Shown piece after piece: positions 57,818 through 64,000 of a stretch of 64,000 nt of DNA (position 1 is its first letter; every line of letters starts with the position of its first letter). Origin of the DNA: Chloranthus sessilifolius (Eukaryota; Streptophyta; Magnoliopsida; Chloranthales; Chloranthaceae); NCBI GenBank assembly GCA_021018995.1, contig CM037598.1:50917185-50981184 (forward strand). Direction: 5' to 3'. Below the pieces are notes generated by a model. It did no database searches. It was not told the origin of the DNA and worked only from the letters and a program-made list of their open reading frames with translations. The position numbers and the translations under genes were made by a program.

Positions 57818-59439
57818 ACCCCCAAACCTAATCTTTGTTAGTCCCTTAGCAAAGCTTTAACTAATTAAATGCCACTTTCGTAGGGATCACGAGCACATTT
57901 AGCATATGTACTAAGCCTTTTAAACCCTTAGGTGATCCCTAGTGGAGGAGTGAAGTCTCCGGAGGGTTTTCAGTAAAGATACCCACAAACTTCACCATTA
58001 GAACAATTAAGTATAGTGCAGTTAATGATAACACATATTTCAATGTATAAAGCTTCATTCCACAGCCATTCTTTAACATTTAGAGGGAACTGCAGCATTA
58101 ATGCAAGCCATTTAAAACTCAAAATTAGCATGTGTTTGCATCACCACCATTCATTTTACATTAGAAATTCAATGTGTAAAAATCAGTACCCAACTTGCCT
58201 TATATTCAAAAATTAGGTTGGATACAACCCCAATGAGGTTAAAATTCAGACCCAATTCTCAGCAGGGCTATCTCTCAACATTGACAATCTGAGGGTGTTC
58301 ACATTCAAAATAGCTCAAGAGTAGTTATAGACCCTAAATGGGCCTGCAAGCATGACCATAGGCAAAGCATTTAATTTCTGACATCCTCATGACTTTTTAC
58401 CATAGATTGGACAACTCCTCAACTCCACATGACAACTCATTTCACTTTGGATCTACAAGGTCTTTTTAAATGGGTTGTAATGTAGCTTATGGGTGAGGGA
58501 TATAAAGAATCAAGGGGTAAATTGGGAATCAGAATTAAGAAATCAGCAAGGTAAGGACTGATTCATGACTTCACAACCTTCATTTCAGCAAAACTTCATC
58601 TTACTTGATATATTCCAGAATCAAAGTGGCCAGCTTCTCCTCTTCTTTTCAATTTTCAGATGATGTTTTTCTCTAGACTTCTCTTTCTTTTTCTCTTTTT
58701 ATTTTTATTCAATATTTTTATGATTTTTATGATGAACTGCCACCCAAATACCATTGATACACTACTCTTCATAAGTTGCTTTTCTTCACCTTCCACCAAA
58801 TATTGGACCACTCTCACTGTCTTTAACTCCTTCTCCTTTACCTTCTGAATTCTCAGTGTGAGGGTGAAGTTGAATCAGGTGAAGAGGTTAAAGTGCAAGT
58901 ACTCTTGTGTTTGTTAAAGAAGAATAAGACTTTCTGAGGCTCAAAGAGTGTATACTAAAGGGTAGTTTTAAAAGGTTCGGTTTTCAGGCTCAAACTATTC
59001 AAATGATGGCCTTGGATCATTTCCTTAGTGTCATGAGTGCTGTCAATCAGTTTTGATTTGGAGGTGCCTAACTTCTAGTGAAAAGGTCTTGACTCAATCA
59101 GTCCTCAGAGCATAAATAACGCCAAAAATACTCTTCAAAAGAAAATGATGGTCCCAAATCTCACTAGGTATGGTCCTCAAATTAACCCATGGGGTGTATT
59201 TTTACCTGTTTCTCTCCTCTTAGGTTCACTAAGTATTAACTGAAAAATTTTCTGATGTTAGCTTCATGGTGGTGTCAAGATTTTAACATTTTTAGCTTCG
59301 AAAAGTCTACAAAAATATTTTAATTTTTCACAAATTTCCTCATGGCGGCAAGTTAGGTGGAAATTGACTTTATTCATCCCAGTTACACCACCATTACTGC
59401 ACTAAAATTAACTATTCTATTGGCAGACCTACCCTGCCA
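57818..59439 (-). mobile_element. Element E PPT and 3' noncoding region
   Basis: PPT at 57818-57833, two-hairpin block at 57922-57970, pyrimidine tract at 58660-58730. No gene. Confidence 0.8.
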
Positions 59440-59455
59440 CACCCCCAAACCATGA
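59440..59455 (-). promoter_or_regulatory. Second PPT-like sequence after env-like ORF (E)
   Basis: The minus strand reads TCATGGTTTGGGGGTG then TGGCAG, about 200 bp past the env-like stop and 1.6 kb from the LTR. Confidence 0.6.
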
Positions 59456-59652
59456 GGAGCAGTGTCCTCACTGGTTCAAAGGTAAGAAAATGCAGGGTAA
59501 AAGTCAGGAATAAAAAGGTAAACATACACAGATCAAATACAGAAAGCAAAATACAAAAAGAAATTCTATTAATTTAGAAGGAAATGTACAACTGTAATTG
59601 AAATGACAAGAAAAAAAGTGGAAAGGAAAGAAAAGCCTCAGTACAATCTATT

Positions 59653-62600
59653 CTAAGAGGACTCAGAATCTGAATCTGAATCTATGAACCAGTCCCAGCC
59701 CATCTTTTGTGCTTGTTTCCTAAGTGCAGCGTTGTCCTTTATCTTGCTTGCTTGCTTCTCAGTTGGACTCTTTTTCTTCTTTGCTTTGCTCTCAACTGGG
59801 CTCTTTTTCTTTGGCTGCTTTGGTTTCTTAGGTTGGGCTGGTGGTTTCCTCATGGTAGGAGCTTTTGGTGCCCTCACCCTCATTTTTTTGGTTTTGGGTT
59901 CAGGAGAGATCGTAGGGGATTTTCCTTTGTCTTGCTTAGTGGGGGCTACTAGGGACTTCCCTTTTGCAGGCTGGTCATGTGGTGGTTCCTCCTCAGACTG
60001 GGCAGCTAGCTCTTTGCCAATTTTAATAGAGGCTGCTGTGGAAGCAGTCCTCTTAGCAGTGACTTTCCTCTGTTTAGGATAAGTTTGCTCAGTAGGGTGT
60101 GTAGCAGGAGTTGGGGTCGGTTGAGCCTTCTCTGTAAGGGGTGCATTAGGAGGGGCAACAGGGGATTTCCCTTTATCTGGCTGGCCAAGTGATTGTGCCT
60201 CCTCAGACTGGGTAGCTGGGGCTTGAGAAGGTTTAGGCTCAGGTGCAGGCATGAGTACAGAGAGTGGGGTGAAATGAGCTGCTTCGGCGCGACCAATCTG
60301 ACTTCCAAAGAGGCTATCTGAATTTTAGCTTTGAGGAGGTCAGTGTCATGGATTTCCTTTTAGAGTCGAAAGATTTCCTGGGCATTGTTGAGTCTCTTTT
60401 CAAACAACCTGGCCTTCATCCTCTCCACATTGGTATTTGCCTTCTCTAGCTCTAAATTCATCTGATGATAAGTAGCCATGGTTTTTGCCTTCTCATATGC
60501 CTCCAAGATATTGGTCCACCCAAGGGAAATACTCAGTAATTGCTTTCTATGGGCTTCCTCAATTTCACTAAGCTGCTGTAGCAGGGGGGTCTCAATGGAC
60601 TGCCTAAGTTGGGCCATGCCCCCCAGGACATCCCTCCTAAGGTAGAGATTGTCCCTCATGGCATGGAGGATGGTGAGGTAGGGAGGGATGTAAAAGGAGT
60701 GTTTGGGTGCGATGGGAAGACAGGAAGAGAGGAAGAGAGGAAGTGGAAGGAGCAAAATGTGGTTGGTCCTGGGTGGGGAAAGTGGATTTATTAGTGGGTA
60801 AGTCTAGTTGTTGGGAGAGGGTAACAGGTGCTGGGTCTGTTTGTGCCTTCTTGTCAGTGAATGTTGGAGGGGATAGGATAAGAGGTGGGATTGAAGGCAT
60901 GGGGGGAAAAGAAAATGAGGTAGGCTCACTAGGAGTAGGGGGTGATGGTGGAGGGAAAAAGGGAAGGTGAAAGGTATGAAAGAGAATGGTTGGGTCGTGG
61001 GGTCAGGGCTGGGAGGGGAAAGGACCAGGGGGTTTGAGTGGATTGTTGAGGGATGGGTGGGTTAGTCAATGTCTGTAGGGTGGATTTGATGGATGTGAGT
61101 TCAGTCTGCATCTAAATCTGGGTGTGTGTAGTGGTGGATAGTTGGGATTGGATGTCTTGGATGAGGGAGAGGATGAGTGTCAGTGTGTCTGGGTTGGGTG
61201 GTTGAGATTGTGTAGAAGATGGTACAGGTTGAAAATGTGAGGAAGGGGCATGATGGAAAGTAGAAGGAGGAGGAGATTAGGGTTCTGGTGAGTGATGTGG
61301 TGATGTAATTGGGGAGTCCGGGAGGGGGGTGTAGTGGGTGGGCATGGTGTCAAGGAAACTAGCAATAAAGGCTTTGAATCTTGTGGTTGTGTTAGGGTTG
61401 AGGTCTATGTCTGTGAATGGGGATGTAGTAGGCATGGCTGGAGTGGTATCTTCTTCAATGTGAGGTGTGTCAGTGGGAATAAATGGGATTGTGGGTGGTG
61501 TTTGGGAGATGGTGGGGGTTGTCTCAGTGGTTTTCCTTTTCTTATAGGAAATGAGTGGAGGGTTGTCAGGTTTATGTGAAGATGATGGGGGTATTGGGGT
61601 TGTGTATTGAGGTAGGGTAGGGGATGGTGAGGTGCTGACATGGGGGTTGGTTTCCTCCCAGGTACCAATCATAGGAGAAAGGGGTGTAGGGGAGGAAGGG
61701 AGAGATGCTGATGGTGGAATGGGAGGGATGTTGTGAGGGATGGGGATCTGGAGTAAAGGTGGGGGGATCTTTCGTGGTGGTGACAAGCTTTAGAATCTCC
61801 TGTGTAGTAACAGGGGTAGGCCTTCTAACAGCTGCCTCTTCTACTTGCTTGGAGGGGGCCTGAGTCTCAGCTTTCTTCTTCTTCTGTGCTTCCATCAGGC
61901 TCCTGCTGATTCCCCATTGCCTCTTGGTGAAAGTTGTAGGAGCAAGGGTGGTAGTCTCCTTGGTTTTTGTTATCTTGTACCCCTCTTTTAGAAGCAGTTT
62001 GGTGATGACTCTGGCATAGGGGAGTGTGTGTGGCTTCTTGTTCTGCCCTAATTTCTCCACCAAATCCTTCATTACTTCAAAGATTAACCAGGCTGTAGGA
62101 AGCCATGGCCCAGAGAGAACGAGTAGACAGCATCAACAATAGGAGCTCTCCTCTCCTGCTGATGGCCTGAGCAATAGATGTTCTTTCTCAGGACCTGATC
62201 AATGAAAAGGAGTCCAGGCTCCAACTCTCTTCTTCTGATAGAATCTCCTGAGGCCTTTAATCCTCTAGTTAGAGCCCTTACAATTATATCAATTGAGGCA
62301 CTCAGGGGGGGGTCATATCCACAGCTAGGGTCAAATGCGACTGGGATGCCCAATACCTCTGCAATCACCTTGGGGCTAATAAACATTTCAAAATCATCAA
62401 TTAACACAAGGAGACCTACTTATCCATCTTTGTCTTTGGTGACCCTGATGTGCTGGTAAAAGAGTTACACTAGCCTAGGGTAGGCTAGTGCTGGAATTCC
62501 TCTCATCAAGGGTGTCAGGCTAGCCTTGCTCATAAATTGAATGGCAGGGGCAGAGAGAGGCTCCTTCTCAAAGAAGGGTAGGTCGAAAGTTGTCTCAGGC

Positions 62601-62779
62601 TCCAAGGGGATTAAAGCCATGAGCTCAGAGGGTGTAGAAAACTCAGGGGTTGGCTCCTCCACCTCCTCAATCACTTCCTTCCCTTTTCTCGGTGCCTTTG
62701 AAGTTTTGACCTCCATAGCAGCGGGTTCAACAGGGGCCTTATCCTTGCCCATTTTCTTTCGTGCACTCTTAGGGACCAT
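59653..62779 (-). pseudogene. Element E env-like ORF
   Basis: The likely ATG is at 62779 (MVPKSARKKMGKDK). Order: Lys-rich start; conserved TTFDLPFFEKEP and KASLTPL; globular domain (FEMFISPKV on the other strand reading corresponds to 62407-62084: IIVRALTRGL, RRRELEPGLLFID, ERRAPIVDAVYSFS); Pro/Thr-rich stretch (61786-61277); QTD motif near 60846; helical segment (LYLRRDVLGGMAQLRQSIETP) at 60755-60360; Lys/Pro-rich part with two QSEE...KGKS repeats; acidic end DSDSDSESS at 59653. At least five frame changes. No membrane segment or signal peptide seen. Function unknown. Confidence 0.78.
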
Positions 62780-63838
62780 TCCAAACTCTACTTTCAAAAA
62801 TAAAAATAGGGGACTAAGATCTAAGTGTTTACCCTAAAATTGTAGGGTTTGGTTCGATTTGACGCACAGTGTACCACAAGATCTCTGAGCAGAGGGAAAT
62901 TGATGGGGATGATGTTAGGAACAAATCGGTAGATTCCTGGTGCGAATGATGGGTTGTAGGATGGACGCTGGAGGAGAGAGGGAGAAGAGCACCGGAAGCT
63001 AGGGTTTCACTGGATGGAGAAGAAAGAGAGAGTACTGGAAAGGGAGGCAAGTGCGGGGTTAAAATACTTGTCGCTAAGCTTGGCGCGCTTTGGAAATATC
63101 TGGTCGCGGGATTGGAAATGAAACCTAGCGAAGATGCAATTCAACTTGGATTGCACAAGAGTCTCCCAGGTTTACCTTTGAGCATGTGATAGCTTGTGAA
63201 GAATTTTATGTGAATTGTGCGAGAGTCTCCCATGCTTCCTTTTGGATTGCGCGAGGGGCTTTGAGGTTCACTTTGAATCTCGCGATTGCCTTTGATTCTC
63301 GCAACAGCTAATGAAGTATTCTATTTGAATTGCGCGAGAGTCTCCCAGGCTTCCTTTTGAACCTCGCGACAGCTAATGAAGTATTCTATTTGAATTGCGC
63401 GAGAGGTTCCCAGGTTTACTTTGAATCTTGGTACAACTATTGAAGGGTTCTATGTGAATTGTGCGAGAGTCTCTCAGGCCTCCTTTTGGACCCAGCGACA
63501 ACAAAGTATTAACAGAGAGCATGTGCTCTTCATTCTGCCATTTCCATTTGTGCTGTGGCTGGATCCTAGGCATGACTCACCACCAGGGGTACCCCCAGAC
63601 ACATTAAGATCAAGCATTCAAGCATAGACAACAAAAATCACCATCCAACATTATGCATTCAAGTAAAAACCATCAATTCGAGAGCGGTAATCATCAAACC
63701 AAGCATAAAGAAATCATACCAGACAGGTCCAAATTCAAGTGGGGCCACTAAAATTTTCTAGAGAGTTTGAACAAAAGAAAGCAAGACAAATCTAACAAAA
63801 CCAAATTACATATGATACAATATTGACACACATGTGGA
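62780..63838 (-). other. Element E spacer between pol and env-like ORF
   Basis: No gene. 63070-63490 is packed with CGCG-type motifs (TTGCGCGAGAG, CTCGCGACAG). 63491-63838 holds nothing I recognise. Confidence 0.7.
63180..63490 (-). repeat. Degenerate tandem repeats of about 65 bp carrying the CGCG motif
   Basis: AACAGCTAATGAAGTATTC and its near copy recur about 65 bp apart (63303, 63368), each followed by TTGAATTGCGCGAGAG; weaker units lie on both sides. Confidence 0.75.
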
Positions 63839-64000
63839 TCAATTTAATAAAGGATCCCCTTGAAAGTGAATGGTGTCCATAGGTTTAGCAGGTTTTTCGA
63901 AACAAGGCTTAAGCCTCTGACCATTCACCTTCAAGGTTTTCCCAGACTTAGGATCCTTGATTTCCACAGCACCAGATGGGGAAACACTCATGACAATGTA
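63839..64000 (-). pseudogene. Element E pol, C-terminal end of integrase
   Basis: The minus strand reads YIVMSVSPSGAVEIKD, GKTLKVNGQRLKPCFE and ends HFQGDPLLN with a stop at 63839-63841. It matches the integrase C-termini of A (VNGQRIKLF) and B (VNGQRLKPC). No defect is visible in these 53 codons. The rest of pol, gag and the 5' LTR of E lie beyond the window. Confidence 0.85.

Noticed and set aside
59684-60082. Membrane-like hydrophobic ORF on the plus strand
   Set aside because: It is the antisense of the Lys/Pro-rich end of E's env-like ORF.

Overview
This is nuclear DNA from a flowering plant, almost certainly from retrotransposon-rich (pericentromere-like) heterochromatin. The evidence is that nearly the whole window is Ty3/Gypsy-type LTR retrotransposon sequence of the Athila lineage: a very long LTR, a tRNA-Asp primer site, gag-pol, an extra 'env-like' ORF after pol, then about 1.6 kb of noncoding DNA ending in a G-rich polypurine tract. 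There are also two nuclear copies of plastid DNA (rps12 exon 1 plus psbD), a Mutator-like transposase relic and an Ogre/Tat-like LTR. I see no intact host gene. Every coding region is broken by stops or frameshifts.

Layout. 1-1068: minus-strand Athila remnant. 1069-14849: plus-strand, 5'-truncated Athila element A (pol, env-like ORF, 3' noncoding region, LTR), with an oppositely oriented solo LTR (H, 2074-4390) inside its RT gene. 14850-14940: PBS and leader of a further Athila copy. 15024-18965: Ogre/Tat-like LTRs around an inverted pair of MULE transposase fragments. 18966-32156: minus-strand tandem array with a period of about 4.94 kb, each unit being Athila 3' noncoding DNA, plastid DNA and an LTR; the second LTR holds solo LTR G (26720-29256). 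32157-39392: element C, which keeps gag and part of the env-like ORF but has no pol. 39393-64000: element E, whose 3' LTR (39393-57817) was split by solo LTR D (40154-41949) and by complete element B (42730-56905), followed by E's 3' noncoding region, env-like ORF, spacer and the end of its pol.

The insertions can be ordered from 5-bp target duplications: array unit 3, then C, then E, then D and B; H is in A and G is in array LTR2. Element B is the reference: two LTRs of 1861 and 1845 bp, GTTCC target duplications, an exact tRNA-Asp PBS, gag, protease, RT, RNase H, integrase, env-like ORF and PPT.

Several features recur in all Athila subfamilies here and are not explained by the protein genes: (i) a leader hairpin in the LTR with compensatory base changes between copies; (ii) CG-centred palindromic motif arrays, different in each subfamily, placed both upstream of the LTR TATA box and again between pol and the env-like ORF; (iii) a nearly invariant block of about 50 nt, foldable into two hairpins closed by a stem, upstream of the PPT; (iv) a second PPT-like sequence just after the env-like ORF; (v) a purine tract at a constant distance of about 840 bp from the PPT. 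These are the best candidates for undescribed cis-acting machinery in this window.
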